Assembly: GCA_964442075.1 (NCBI GenBank)
Contig: CAYTWH010000004.1
Coordinates: forward strand, 1-64,000
Reading direction: 5' to 3'
Source: CAYTAU01 sp964442075
Lineage (GTDB): Bacteria; Bacteroidota; Bacteroidia; Bacteroidales; CAYTAU01
DNA length: 64,000 nucleotides
In this document: positions 54,047 through 63,383 of the stretch, in pieces
Position numbering within the stretch: the first letter of the stretch is position 1
Layout: each line of letters opens with the position of its first letter
The notes under the pieces: model-generated
Told to the model about the DNA's origin: nothing
What the model saw: the letters and a program-made list of their open reading frames with translations, nothing else
Databases searched by the model: none
Program-made: the position numbers and the translations under genes

Positions 54047-55189
54047 CTAATTTATCTTGTGAGGATAATTAGTTTCGCGATTCTGAAATTTAAGAATATG
54101 ATCTTTTACTATTACACCTTTATCAATATTAATTGAATTTTTAATGGTCTCATTTTTTGCCCAATTTGCCCTACCGGCTATCACCGATGGTAAATGCACA
54201 ATTAATGCAGCAGAAATTGATCTTGAAGCACTTTCCCAAAAATAACTAGGCGTATGATCAACTGCATAGTAATCTATATTATCAACTGATATTATAGGAT
54301 TTTTGAAAGAGGTAGGCTTAGCAAAATAAAATCCCATTCCTTCATCACAACTCACATCAATAATTAGAGTGCCAGGTCTAAGACCAGATTTTTCATTCTC
54401 AATTATATAATCGATAGGATCGTCTATATCCTGATATGTTCCGTTAATTATTATTTCAGATTCATTTATCAAATCTAATAATGGACTTTCAGTACCATCA
54501 TGTTCAACCAAAACTAGTCTTGGCTCGTTTTCTTTTCCTTTTCTAACTCTAACATAATGTACATCAAGAACTTCTTCTCTCACCTCATGGTCTGGTCTTT
54601 GAATACATATTGTGATATCTCTAAAACCATGAGCTTTTAATGCGTATATAGCTCCTCTGCTTACAGCACCAAAACTAAATATGATTACCTTCCTTTGGTT
54701 TCCATAATGACCATCAATTCCTTTTAACTGAAGTGCATGTATTACCGCACTATAACCAGCCATTTCATTATTTTTATAAAAGGTATGTCTTCCCATTTGT
54801 CCATCAGGAGACCACACATACATATCTTCAAAAGCAAGCAATGTCAATTTATTATCAATTGCTGTTTGTGTAACCTGAATTTGTTGTGCGCAGTGAGGAT
54901 ATCCCCATAATATTCCACCTGTTTTCAATTCCTTTAAATCAGACAATACTGGTTTTGCAATAATAACTGAGCCAATATCTGATAATATTTCGCTTCGTGT
55001 AGCTATTCCACCTGTTTGTTTGCCTATTTCCTTATCACTTATATTGAAAGGAGCACCATAACCTTTCTCAAAAATAAGTTTTCGTCGTATTTGTTCTGGT
55101 AATCTTTTTAAATGTTCAGGATGTAAAGGGACACGCCTTTCGTCCTCCTTTTTAGAAGTTCCAATAACTCCCATAGTTAATAAAGTCAT
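54047..55189 (-). CDS. N5-(carboxyethyl)ornithine synthase-like dehydrogenase
   Basis: 380 residues of the alanine dehydrogenase/transhydrogenase superfamily. The N-terminal substrate domain has ERRVPLHPEHL, a catalytic Lys in VIIAKPVLSDL and His in GGILWGYPHC. The NAD(P)-binding fold follows (KVIIFSFGAVSRGAIYALKAHGF), and the DVSCDEGMGFYFA and DHTPSYFWESASRSIS segments fit the family. Best match is N5-(carboxyethyl)ornithine synthase, which condenses pyruvate with the side chain of ornithine; an amino-acid dehydrogenase of altered specificity is the alternative. It is the only minus-strand gene in the 41-57 kb stretch besides 57010 and has no metabolic neighbour. Confidence 0.75.
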   Translation of the reverse strand: MTLLTMGVIGTSKKEDERRVPLHPEHLKRLPEQIRRKLIFEKGYGAPFNISDKEIGKQTGGIATRSEILSDIGSVIIAKPVLSDLKELKTGGILWGYPHCAQQIQVTQTAIDNKLTLLAFEDMYVWSPDGQMGRHTFYKNNEMAGYSAVIHALQLKGIDGHYGNQRKVIIFSFGAVSRGAIYALKAHGFRDITICIQRPDHEVREEVLDVHYVRVRKGKENEPRLVLVEHDGTESPLLDLINESEIIINGTYQDIDDPIDYIIENEKSGLRPGTLIIDVSCDEGMGFYFAKPTSFKNPIISVDNIDYYAVDHTPSYFWESASRSISAALIVHLPSVIAGRANWAKNETIKNSINIDKGVIVKDHILKFQNRETNYPHKIN

Positions 55190-55275
55190 TTGATTTTACC
55201 TTTTTTTAAACAATTGCAGATTAATGAAATATGCAATGCTTTTGATTAAGATTCTTTGTTGAGGATTATTACCAA

Positions 55276-55298
55276 GTAATCATACATTAAGTGATTAC
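55276..55298. promoter_or_regulatory. Possible operator (GTAATCA-N9-TGATTAC)
   Basis: Perfect 7-bp inverted repeat with 9-nt spacer about 87 bp upstream of the dehydrogenase start; the binding protein is unknown. Confidence 0.3.
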
Positions 55299-55526
55299 CT
55301 GTGTTTCATCAATCAAAAAGGGGTTCATAAAAAGAAAACCTTAGCAATTCGCCAGAGTTGTGCGAAGAAATGATCAATATCAACAGATAAATAATACAAT
55401 CTCAAAGATACTTAATTATTTTAACAATATCATTATATCTTATGGAAAACCTAATAAGATAATTGTAGATTTAAATTGAATGGAAGCGATGCTTCTCTTT
55501 TTTACCCCTTTATGCATATCCCTGTT

Positions 55527-55606
55527 GGGCTTAGTCTCCAAACTACTAAAATACAAAATCATTTTGTATGCCAAGCTAAGCTTTTTTGCCAATTCATTAA
55601 TTGTTT
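55527..55606 (+). repeat. Promoter-bearing repeat, copy 2
   Basis: Matches 43171-43245 closely (TCCAAACTACTAAAAT, ATTTTGTA, AAGCTTTTTTG, ATTCATTAATTG). Its left end GGGCTTAGTCTCCAAACTA also occurs at 53210-53228. Confidence 0.65.
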
Positions 55607-55615
55607 GTATTTTTA
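55585..55615 (+). promoter_or_regulatory. Promoter of the gene at 55640
   Basis: TTTG (55585-55588), exactly 19 nt, then TATTTTTA (55608-55615), one mismatch from the -7 box; leader about 18 nt. Confidence 0.55.
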
Positions 55616-55639
55616 TGGGTGGAAATAAAAAATAGAATT

Positions 55640-56797
55640 ATGAAAAAACTACTGTTTATTGCAATTGTATTACTTAGTATGAGCTATCATTCATACTCAC
55701 AAACTCCTCAAAATTTCAACTATCAGGCAATTGTAAGAGATAATTTGGGTACAGTAATAGAAACCCAGAATGTAAGTATCAGAATTGATATTCTTCAAGG
55801 AAGCTCTAGCGGAACATCTGTTTATATTGAAGAACACTTTGATACTACAAATCAATTTGGTTTGGTAAATCTGCAAATTGGAGGAGGTACACCTTTAGGT
55901 GGAGATTTTGCCACCATAGATTGGGGAGCAGATATTTATTTTCTGCAAGTAGAATTAGACGAAACAGGCGGAACAGCATATCAACTTATGGGAGTTTCTC
56001 AGCTTTTAACAGTTCCTGTTGCATTGCATGCTAATACAGCCGATAGTATTGTTGGTGGTGTTACAGAAACCGATCCTGTATATGATTTATCAATAGCATC
56101 AGGAATAACCGGAACAGATACTACTAACTGGAACAATAAATTAGACAGCTACACCGAAACAGACCCTGTATATGATTTATCGATAGCATCAGGAATAACC
56201 GGAGCAGATACTACTAACTGGAACAATAAACAAGACCAAATAACTGCAGGAACCGGCATTGAAATTCAAAATAATGAAATAAGTGTAAAAACATACTCCA
56301 TAGGCGATTTTGCTCATGGTGGTGTTGTGTTTTATGTTGAACCCTGTGGCACACGAGGTTTGGTTTGTGCTGTTGAAGACCAGAACGGTGGTTCAAGCAT
56401 AACATGGCTGGGAGGAGGTACATCTTATGAAACAAATGCAAAAGGAAGTGATATCTATGCTGGTAATATGAACACTTCTATTATTATTGCAGTATACTCG
56501 GCAAAAGATGACTTGGGCAATAATGCTGCATTGGTTTGCGCAAACTATAACGGCAATGATTATGGCGACTGGTATCTTCCGGCAAAAGAATCATTAAGTC
56601 TGATGTATCAAAATAAAGCGACTATTAATTCAACAGCCATAGCAAATGGAGGGAGTTCTTTTGCCAACAGTAACTATTGGAGTTCTACAGAAAATTCTGC
56701 TATCTACTCATGTGGATATGACTTCTTTTCGAATGTTCAATATAGTGGAGGCAGCAAGACCGGGGCAGCTAAGGTGCGTGCAGTTCGGGCTTTTTAA
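55640..56797 (+). CDS. Exported protein with a DUF1566-like C-terminal domain
   Basis: 385 residues from the ATG at 55640 (the frame continues upstream into the promoter). Signal peptide MKKLLFIAIVLLSMSYHSYS. N-terminal beta domain (PQNFNYQAIVRDNLGTVIE, about 22-145). A 30-residue tandem repeat ETDPVYDLSIASGITG..DTTNWNN (DNA 56066-56155 and 56156-56233, 90-bp period) acts as a stalk. The C-terminal part (about 215-385: DFAHGGVVFYVEPCGTRGLV, GDWYLPAKESLSLMY, SNYWSSTENSA) is DUF1566/Lcl-like, as in surface carbohydrate- or target-binding proteins. No T9SS tail. Confidence 0.8.
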   Translation: MKKLLFIAIVLLSMSYHSYSQTPQNFNYQAIVRDNLGTVIETQNVSIRIDILQGSSSGTSVYIEEHFDTTNQFGLVNLQIGGGTPLGGDFATIDWGADIYFLQVELDETGGTAYQLMGVSQLLTVPVALHANTADSIVGGVTETDPVYDLSIASGITGTDTTNWNNKLDSYTETDPVYDLSIASGITGADTTNWNNKQDQITAGTGIEIQNNEISVKTYSIGDFAHGGVVFYVEPCGTRGLVCAVEDQNGGSSITWLGGGTSYETNAKGSDIYAGNMNTSIIIAVYSAKDDLGNNAALVCANYNGNDYGDWYLPAKESLSLMYQNKATINSTAIANGGSSFANSNYWSSTENSAIYSCGYDFFSNVQYSGGSKTGAAKVRAVRAF

Positions 56798-56957
56798 CTG
56801 TCAAAGAATTAAAATTAAGAGGGAAGATTAGAATTTTGAAATCTGCCACTAACAATACGTTTGGTATTAAGCTTTCTTTAACTCCCCGTTCGCCTAAATT
56901 TAATGCCCCAGACTTACATACCGTTAGTATGCGGGCTAGTTCACGGGTATAAAATAA

Positions 56958-56983
56958 TAAAAAAGGGCAGATTAACCGCCCTC
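56958..56983 (-). terminator. Terminator of the gene at 57010
   Basis: On the minus strand AGGGC/GCCCT stem with a T-rich tail just after the stop; stem interior is imperfect. Confidence 0.55.
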
Positions 56984-57009
56984 TCATTAAAAAAACATAA
57001 CAGATAATG

Positions 57010-57399
57010 TTACAGATAAAACTTTTTAACAGCTTTATCGCTTTGTGAGCATAAAGAGACTATGTAAATGCCTCTTGAGCTTATTGATGAAGCAAGCCTA
57101 ATTTTATTATGAGTATTGTTTGTAAAAAAGTCTTGAGAAACAACAAGCTTTCCCAATACATCATAAATGTTTAAATTAAAAGTGCCTTCGGTATTTTCAG
57201 TTACAAATTCAATTACAATATCGCTACCATCAATAAAGGCAGTAACCATCTCTATCCCTTCGGGCACTGTTTTGTTATCAACAATGTCTGTTAGGCTAGA
57301 ATAATTAGAATTAAATAAAACTTCTTCTTTTTGTGCAAAAGTTTGAACTGAAAATAAAAATAACATAAATATACATGTTATGTGAGTTAAATGTTTCAT
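57010..57399 (-). CDS. Orphan T9SS sorting-domain-like protein
   Basis: 129 residues with signal peptide (MKHLTHITCIFMLFLFSVQTFAQ). After ~30 linker residues the rest resembles the T9SS type A sorting fold (FNLNIYDVLGKLVVSQDFF, SSRGIYIVSLCSQSDKAVKKFYL), without the initial xYPNP motif and without a cargo domain. It could be a remnant of a larger surface protein or a small standalone surface protein. Confidence 0.7.
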   Translation of the reverse strand: MKHLTHITCIFMLFLFSVQTFAQKEEVLFNSNYSSLTDIVDNKTVPEGIEMVTAFIDGSDIVIEFVTENTEGTFNLNIYDVLGKLVVSQDFFTNNTHNKIRLASSISSRGIYIVSLCSQSDKAVKKFYL

Positions 57400-57538
57400 A
57401 ATGTGTCCTCCATTTTTAAATTATACTGTTTATATGACGATTAACTATAAATTGTGTTACAATATAATGACGACCTTTTTTTTAAAGTGCTGCATATAAA
57501 TGATTTTTTTTCAAAATAAATAAACACAACTGCCTCTC

Positions 57539-57569
57539 TTTGCTACTAATTTAATTGTTTGTATTTTTG
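57539..57569 (+). promoter_or_regulatory. Promoter of the GNAT-like gene
   Basis: TTTG (57539-57542), exactly 19 nt, then TATTTTTG (57562-57569): a full consensus match, 39 bp before the ATG at 57608. Confidence 0.65.
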
Positions 57570-57607
57570 TGGTGGATAAACAGTAAATTATTTGTTTGTA
57601 AAAAACT

Positions 57608-58735
57608 ATGTCAATAGAAATAAAAGAAGTAAAAAACACCGCTGACAAAAAAGCATTTGTCAATTTTCCATTTCAATTATATAAGAAAAGTAAGATGTGG
57701 GTTCCTCCTTTAAAATCGGATGAATTAAAAATGCTAAGTCCTGAAACCAATCCTGCATTTGAGTTTTGTGATTCTAAATTTTGGCTTGCCGTTAAAAATG
57801 GGAAAGTTGTTGGTCGTATTGCTGCAATTATAAACAAGGCGTACAATGAAAAAATAAACAAAAAAATGGGCAGAATTTCCCGTTTAGAATTTATTAAAGA
57901 TGAAGAGGTATTGAATTCATTACTTTCTAAAGCTGAAACATGGTTAAAAGAAAATGGTATGGAGATGGTACACGGACCACTAGGATTTTCAAACTTAGAT
58001 TTACAAGGAATGCTTATTGAAGGTTTTGATTATCTCCCTTCTATTGCCTCGGTATTCAATATGGATTACTATCAGGAAATGATAGAAAAACATGCTTATG
58101 AAAAAGAAATTGATTGGTTAGAATTCAGGTTAAGCATTGGCGAACATGCCGTAAATAAAGCAAGTAGAGGTGCTGCACTAATCGCCAAACGATATGGAAT
58201 GGAAGTTTTACATTTTACTAAAACTTCTGAGATGATACCTTATGTCAAACAAATATTTGAGATATTAAATAACGCATTTGATGTATTGCCATTTGTTGCT
58301 AAACTTACTCCAAAAATGATTGATCTGTATTCTGAAAAATATATCAAATTTATGAATCCTGCCTTTGTGAAAATTGTAAAAATGGGCGATGAAATTGTAG
58401 GTTTTATTATAGGAATGCCCAGTTTGTCAGAAGCTATGCAAAAAGCCGGAGGAAAACTTTTCCCATTTGGGTTTTGGCATATTTTAAAAGCCAGAAAAGC
58501 TAAAAATAACAACACACTTGATCAGTTGTTAACAGGTGTAATCCCCGAACATCAATCAAAAGGTGTTGCTGTTCTTCTGTTTTCAGAATCACAAAATATG
58601 ATGATAAAAAAGGGAATGAAATATATTGAAACAACCGGAGTTTTTGAAACCAACCACAATGTTATTACAAACTGGAAAAACTACGATCATATACAACACA
58701 AACGTAGAAGATGCTTTATTAAAAGTTTGGCTTAA
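57608..58735 (+). CDS. GNAT-like acyltransferase family protein
   Basis: 375 residues. Two GNAT-like halves: an N-terminal half (about 1-170) starting MSIEIKEVKNTADKKAFVNF with FWLAVKNGKVVGRIAAII, and a C-terminal half (about 190-375) with GVIPEHQSKGVAVLLFSES as the acetyl-CoA loop and VFETNHNVITNWKNY. The family is common in Bacteroidota and often loosely named GTP cyclohydrolase in databases, which the sequence does not support. Substrate unknown. Confidence 0.85.
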   Translation: MSIEIKEVKNTADKKAFVNFPFQLYKKSKMWVPPLKSDELKMLSPETNPAFEFCDSKFWLAVKNGKVVGRIAAIINKAYNEKINKKMGRISRLEFIKDEEVLNSLLSKAETWLKENGMEMVHGPLGFSNLDLQGMLIEGFDYLPSIASVFNMDYYQEMIEKHAYEKEIDWLEFRLSIGEHAVNKASRGAALIAKRYGMEVLHFTKTSEMIPYVKQIFEILNNAFDVLPFVAKLTPKMIDLYSEKYIKFMNPAFVKIVKMGDEIVGFIIGMPSLSEAMQKAGGKLFPFGFWHILKARKAKNNNTLDQLLTGVIPEHQSKGVAVLLFSESQNMMIKKGMKYIETTGVFETNHNVITNWKNYDHIQHKRRRCFIKSLA

Positions 58736-58780
58736 GGCAACCTTTTTATAAAAAAATGTGTCTTAATAAAAAACAGCACT

Positions 58781-60370
58781 ATGAAATTCCTAATTTACAT
58801 AACACTATTTATCTCTATTCAATTATCTGCTCAAAGCTATAATTGGGATTGGTATCAAACTATAGGCAGTACAGGCTTCGACATAATTTCCGGAATAAGT
58901 ATTGCAATTGATAAGAATAATAATATCTATTATACGGGAAGTACAGAGGATACAGCATTTACAGATGCCTATTTAATAGATTATAATGGGAGTTTTAGTG
59001 CGTTTCTAATTAAATATGATGAAAACGGAAATTATATTTGGTCTAAAACTTTTGGGGGAACTAGTAATGAAAACACCTATAGCATTACAATAGATGACAA
59101 TAACAACATATTTGTTACTGGTAGAGCTGCAGGATTAGTTACTTTCGATGGTATTAATTGGGAAAGTTTAACAAATTGTGGACAAGCTTATATTGTTAAA
59201 TTTGATGAGAACGGGAATTATTTATGGCATACAATAGCCGAATCGGGTAATGGCGAAGGAAATTGTTTAGACATTGGTTCAAATAATAATATTTACTATT
59301 CGGGCACAACCGGGGCCTCTGTAAGTACTTTTGAAAATCAACCATTGATAACAGGAGTATCAAGTTCAATTTTGGCAAAATATAATGATCAGAACAGTTT
59401 TCAATGGATGAAACAAATAAGAAGTTTATATTTCCCTCAACTTATTTATGATAACAACTTTATATATCTTTTTGGCTATGGTTTATTAGGATATAATATA
59501 ATATATAATACAGACACCATTATCCCAGATTTTGATAATCAGAGATTTATCTTTAAGTTTGATAATTCAGGAAATCTAATATGGTATAAAAGGACATACG
59601 GGATATCCAATTCGGCCATTAGCAGCAATAATAATCACTTTTATATTTATGGCAATTTTTTAGATACAATTATTTTTGCCCCTAACGATACGCTTATTTC
59701 TGCAGGGTCATACAACGGGTTTATTGCAAGTTTTGACACATCAGGTAATTTAGAATGGGCACATGTTGCAGAAAGCAACAGATCTTTTATAAATTCTATA
59801 GATTTTGACAGCCAGAATAACATTTGGATAACAGGCAATTATGAGCAATCTCTAAATATCGGACAATTAAATTTAATTGGTAGTTCTGATGATAGAGGAC
59901 TGTTTTTTCAGATTAATGAAAACGGAACCGTTAATAACAATAATTATTTTGAGTGGATTATGCCTACTTGTCAAATTTACAAACATATAATAAGGCTAGA
60001 TAGTTATGAAAATTTTATAGTAAATGGCATATTTACTGATTGTTTTGAAGCAGGCTCGTTTTTTGAAAATACGACTGGAAATTATGATTTATTTTTAATC
60101 AAACTATCTTTAGTAACAGAAAATAATAAACTGGAAATAAGCAATAATAATATATTATATCCGAATCCAGCAAATGATTTCATAAGAATAAGTGTAGATG
60201 AAGAAATTAATAATTATACAATATATAATCTAAAAGGCGAGGTAATTGAAACAAATAATAAGCCTTGCCAAAATCCTGTTATTGATATACAAAGCTTTGC
60301 AAACGGTATGTATTATATAAAATTTAATACAAGCAAAAACAGCTATACAAAAAAGTTTGTGGTTTTATAG
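58781..60370 (+). CDS. Secreted beta-propeller protein with T9SS sorting domain
   Basis: 529 residues with signal peptide (MKFLIYITLFISIQLSAQ). Repeated beta-propeller blades of the SBBP type (NWDWYQTIGSTGFDIISG, IAIDKNNNIYYTGSTED, ITIDDNNNIFVTGRAAG, DFDSQNNIWITGNYEQS). The last ~75 residues are a type A sorting domain (ILYPNPANDFIRISV to TKKFVVL). Exported by T9SS; binding function inferred from the propeller. Converges with the gene at 60386 with 15 bp between stops. Confidence 0.85.
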   Translation: MKFLIYITLFISIQLSAQSYNWDWYQTIGSTGFDIISGISIAIDKNNNIYYTGSTEDTAFTDAYLIDYNGSFSAFLIKYDENGNYIWSKTFGGTSNENTYSITIDDNNNIFVTGRAAGLVTFDGINWESLTNCGQAYIVKFDENGNYLWHTIAESGNGEGNCLDIGSNNNIYYSGTTGASVSTFENQPLITGVSSSILAKYNDQNSFQWMKQIRSLYFPQLIYDNNFIYLFGYGLLGYNIIYNTDTIIPDFDNQRFIFKFDNSGNLIWYKRTYGISNSAISSNNNHFYIYGNFLDTIIFAPNDTLISAGSYNGFIASFDTSGNLEWAHVAESNRSFINSIDFDSQNNIWITGNYEQSLNIGQLNLIGSSDDRGLFFQINENGTVNNNNYFEWIMPTCQIYKHIIRLDSYENFIVNGIFTDCFEAGSFFENTTGNYDLFLIKLSLVTENNKLEISNNNILYPNPANDFIRISVDEEINNYTIYNLKGEVIETNNKPCQNPVIDIQSFANGMYYIKFNTSKNSYTKKFVVL

Positions 60371-60385
60371 TAGTTGCCAACCGGC

Positions 60386-61114
60386 TTAGTTTAAAAACAG
60401 AAATTTAAACCCTATTGATGCTTCTACTTTAAAAAGATTTGATTTAAAATCAGTTGATCCGTAATCGTTTCCGGTTTCATTTTCCAAAAGTTCCAGATCT
60501 TCTTTGGTTTGCCCAATACCATTTATTCCTTTAACATCTTTAAAACCATATGTACATCTAAACCCGATATCTATTACAATATTTTCGCCTATTGGGACAT
60601 TAGCACCAACTCCCAAAGCACCTCCAATATCAAAGCTTTCAAAATTATTTACATCCATTTTAATATCCAATGAGTTATCCTCTGCATTCAAATTAAAATT
60701 TGATTCTCTGATAAATGAAAAAACAGGTCCTATTTCGCCATATACAGCTATACCTATTCTGAATAATACAGGAATATCAATAACATTTAATTTTGTTTTT
60801 GAATTATAATTAAAATCTCCGCCATATGTTGTGTCTCCACTATAATTCTGCACAAAATTATTGTAAATTATATCCAGCTCAATTGCTACTGATTCGTCAA
60901 AATTGTAACCACAAACAAATCCATAACTGTTCCCAAATGAAGCACCCATAGTCTGAGAAGATTCAGTAATCTGAGAGACATGTTTATTAAATATCCAATC
61001 GGTAGTTATTGCAGATTTAACTCCCACATACGTAAAACCATATTTTGAATTAAATTGTCCTAATGTAATTAATGAAATAAATAAGAACAAAACAGATAAT
61101 ATTAATGTTTTCAT
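60386..61114 (-). CDS. PorT-type outer-membrane beta-barrel protein
   Basis: 242 residues with signal peptide (MKTLILSVLFLFISLITLGQ). The pattern of amphipathic strands (FNSKYGFTYVGVKSAITTDW, VAIELDIIYNNFVQNY, IDIPVLFRIGIAVYGEIGPVF, GGALGVGANVPIGENIVIDI, FKVEASIGFKFLFLN) fits the OMP_b-brl_2 (PorT-like) family. Small outer-membrane barrel; role unknown. Confidence 0.8.
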   Translation of the reverse strand: MKTLILSVLFLFISLITLGQFNSKYGFTYVGVKSAITTDWIFNKHVSQITESSQTMGASFGNSYGFVCGYNFDESVAIELDIIYNNFVQNYSGDTTYGGDFNYNSKTKLNVIDIPVLFRIGIAVYGEIGPVFSFIRESNFNLNAEDNSLDIKMDVNNFESFDIGGALGVGANVPIGENIVIDIGFRCTYGFKDVKGINGIGQTKEDLELLENETGNDYGSTDFKSNLFKVEASIGFKFLFLN

Positions 61115-61198
61115 GTTTTAATATATTATGTTTTAACAATGTATCAAATATAGCACATATTATTTAAATAATTGATATAAATAGCAAAATTAAATACA

Positions 61199-61217
61199 TC
61201 AAACCTTAAAGGTTTGA
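61199..61217. repeat. Perfect palindrome TCAAACCTT-A-AAGGTTTGA
   Basis: Nine-bp arms with a one-base centre between two gene starts; related to the hairpin at 15027-15058. Possibly a dispersed palindrome or an operator. Confidence 0.45.
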
Positions 61218-61317
61218 GATGGGAGGTTAAATTTTTTTTCATAAATTATGTTAACATAATCAACTGATAAATAATTTTTGAAGTATCTTGCCATAAGAAT
61301 TAATAAACTTATTAGAT

Positions 61318-62217
61318 ATGAAAAAATTAATTAAAAAAACGGTTCTTTATTTTATCATTGGATTTATAGTGTTTTTTGTCTTTCGCCTTATATATGGATA
61401 TAATGCATACCCCGATGGTGAAAAACAAAATTATAGTACCAGCAATTATTCTTACAATGACTATTCTTATCAGCAGGATAACACTTCTTTTGAATTTAAC
61501 AGAAATAATTATGCAAGCTCAAAATATGAATATAAATCAAAAGGATCTACAAACACAAGCTCAACCGTTACTGTAGATCAGAAATATGAAAAAATTGCTA
61601 CCGTATCTAGTACGTCAGGGGAATTTGAAAAAGATGAAACCCAAATAAGAAAAGTTATTAAAAATTACAAATCTATTATTCAGTTTGAACAAAAATCGGG
61701 GCTTTCTAATTACAGATCATTAAATCTTGCAATTGGTGTTCCTCCTGAACACTTCGATAAAATGATATCTTCCTTAAGAAAAATTGGTTCACTAAAATTG
61801 CTGAATATTACAAAAAATGATAAAACTAATGAATATAAAGAATTGCAAGCAAAAAGAATTAGTCTTGAGAAAACCCGAGATGCACTTGTATCATTAAAAA
61901 CACATGGAGGCAGCATTGAAGAATTGATTAATCTTGAAAATCAAATACTCAGTATTGAGCAGCAAATACAAGACCTTGGTGTTAGCCTTGGTGATTATGA
62001 TAATGAAAATGAATTCTGCACAATTAACTTAACAATAAATGAGTCGTATTTTTATACTATGCAAATCTCATTTGCCGAAAGAGTAAAGGTTTCTATTGAG
62101 TGGACTGTAAAATATTATGGTATTACTATTCTAATCTTTTTCTTATTATCAATGAGTATATGGGTGATTTCTATTATTCTAAAAGCATTTAAAAAATTAC
62201 CGGAAGAAAATAAATAA
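61318..62217 (+). CDS. DUF4349 domain membrane protein
   Basis: 299 residues. An N-terminal membrane segment (about 10-27), a Ser/Tyr-rich linker (about 35-80), then the DUF4349 domain (about 85-240: EKIATVSSTSGEFEKDETQI, LNLAIGVPPEHFDKMISSL, EYKELQAKRISLEKTRDALV) with a coiled-coil core, and a C-terminal membrane helix (about 260-288). Function of the family is not established. Upstream region contains a palindrome at 61199. Confidence 0.82.
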   Translation: MKKLIKKTVLYFIIGFIVFFVFRLIYGYNAYPDGEKQNYSTSNYSYNDYSYQQDNTSFEFNRNNYASSKYEYKSKGSTNTSSTVTVDQKYEKIATVSSTSGEFEKDETQIRKVIKNYKSIIQFEQKSGLSNYRSLNLAIGVPPEHFDKMISSLRKIGSLKLLNITKNDKTNEYKELQAKRISLEKTRDALVSLKTHGGSIEELINLENQILSIEQQIQDLGVSLGDYDNENEFCTINLTINESYFYTMQISFAERVKVSIEWTVKYYGITILIFFLLSMSIWVISIILKAFKKLPEENK

Positions 62218-62385
62218 TTTCCATGTTTGTTGAACTTGTTGAAAACTAAGGCAGAAAGCATTTTGACATGCTCAATGCTTAATAAAACTAAATTACATCC
62301 CAACCAATTACATTCTGCAATAAATTTATTATCTTTATACTCTATTTTAATTGATAATCGGTATTATAATCTTAAAACAAAAAAC

Positions 62386-63339
62386 ATGAAAACAAGAACC
62401 ATTCTAATTATTTTGATTTTTGTAATTCTTTCATTTCAGGTATTTGGACAGTTTGCGATTCCTACCAAAGAAAGCGTTACTGAAATAATGAACCGAAAGC
62501 TTATTGTCCTGATCTTTGAAAAAGGAAAAAACGTTGAGCAATTAAATAAAGTATATAAAGATATCGTTAATGAGTATTGGACATTTCATAAAGATATCGA
62601 GTTTCTAACAATTGATGAAGCTTTTGAAAAAATTGAATCTGCAAATGACGATTATGTATTACTAAATTCGGAATGGTCAGAGTATTCACATTCTTCATCC
62701 TCTTTTAGAGGTGGAGATTTGAAAACAAAAACAACTTCTGCAAGCACTTATATTTTCTGTTTTGATGTTTTAAAGAAAACCGTTAAGAAAAAGAAAACAG
62801 ATTATTGGATGGAGAGTCTGTATCGTATGCCATCTATGAATCCGGCAGTTAACACAGCCGATTTAACCTTTGTTATTAAACAATTGAATTATAGGTTTGA
62901 TGCTGTTTTAAACGGGACAACAATTCAGGATAAGAAATATAATATTAACTCTGTAAAAACAAGAACATTATTGATACATGACAAGATGCTTACCTTTGAC
63001 GAAAAAGAGATAGCTGAATACTATAAAGATTCCTATAAAATTGTTGATTCTGTTTTTATTGAACAAGCTGTGAAGGATAAAAGTTCTAAATATACTTATC
63101 TTACAGTTATTTTCTCTACCGGTTTTCAGATTCCATTGTTTGCATTAATTGAAACAGATAGTCAAAAAATTGTTTCTATAGTTGCTGCAGGTGGTTTTAA
63201 AGCAATGAAGATGGAAATGCCTATGGGTTTTAATAAGCGAGGGACTGTAAGAGATTACGAAACTACATTTAAGCTTAAAGCAAAATATTTCAAATACTTT
63301 GATATGGAAGCTGCTCAGAAAACAAATTATAGGGAATAA
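62386..63339 (+). CDS. Exported protein of unknown function
   Basis: 317 residues from the ATG at 62386; the frame runs open to 62227 but that part has no secretion signal while MKTRTILIILIFVILSFQVFGQ does. Mature part: mixed alpha/beta, segments KLIVLIFEKGKNVEQLNKVY, EFLTIDEAFEKIESANDDYV and a basic loop (LKKTVKKKKTDYW). It may be a two-domain periplasmic protein. No family recognised. Confidence 0.65.
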   Translation: MKTRTILIILIFVILSFQVFGQFAIPTKESVTEIMNRKLIVLIFEKGKNVEQLNKVYKDIVNEYWTFHKDIEFLTIDEAFEKIESANDDYVLLNSEWSEYSHSSSSFRGGDLKTKTTSASTYIFCFDVLKKTVKKKKTDYWMESLYRMPSMNPAVNTADLTFVIKQLNYRFDAVLNGTTIQDKKYNINSVKTRTLLIHDKMLTFDEKEIAEYYKDSYKIVDSVFIEQAVKDKSSKYTYLTVIFSTGFQIPLFALIETDSQKIVSIVAAGGFKAMKMEMPMGFNKRGTVRDYETTFKLKAKYFKYFDMEAAQKTNYRE

Positions 63340-63351
63340 AATAAATTTACG

Positions 63352-63359
63352 TATTTTTG
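63352..63359 (+). promoter_or_regulatory. Candidate -7 element TATTTTTG of the S8 protease gene
   Basis: Exact -7 consensus 24 bp before the ATG at 63384; no TTTG at the ideal distance. Confidence 0.4.
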
Positions 63360-63383
63360 AAAATAATATAAAACAATCAGATA

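Larger units (their letters stand above)
55190..55639. other. Divergent intergenic region
   Basis: 450 bp between the minus-strand dehydrogenase and the gene at 55640. It holds the inverted repeat at 55276-55298, the repeat copy at 55532-55606 and the promoter at 55585-55615. No gene is seen. Confidence 0.5.

Noticed and set aside
56840..56957. Possible structured RNA between the genes at 55640 and 57010
   Set aside because: Some GC-richer bases and a small CATAC/GTATG hairpin, but no recognisable RNA family or conserved core.
41536..57600. Accessory region as an integron gene-cassette array
   Set aside because: Small co-oriented genes with hairpin-containing spacers suggested it, but no integrase gene was seen and GTTRRRY/RYYYAAC core pairs are not consistently present; stems vary in an unrelated way.
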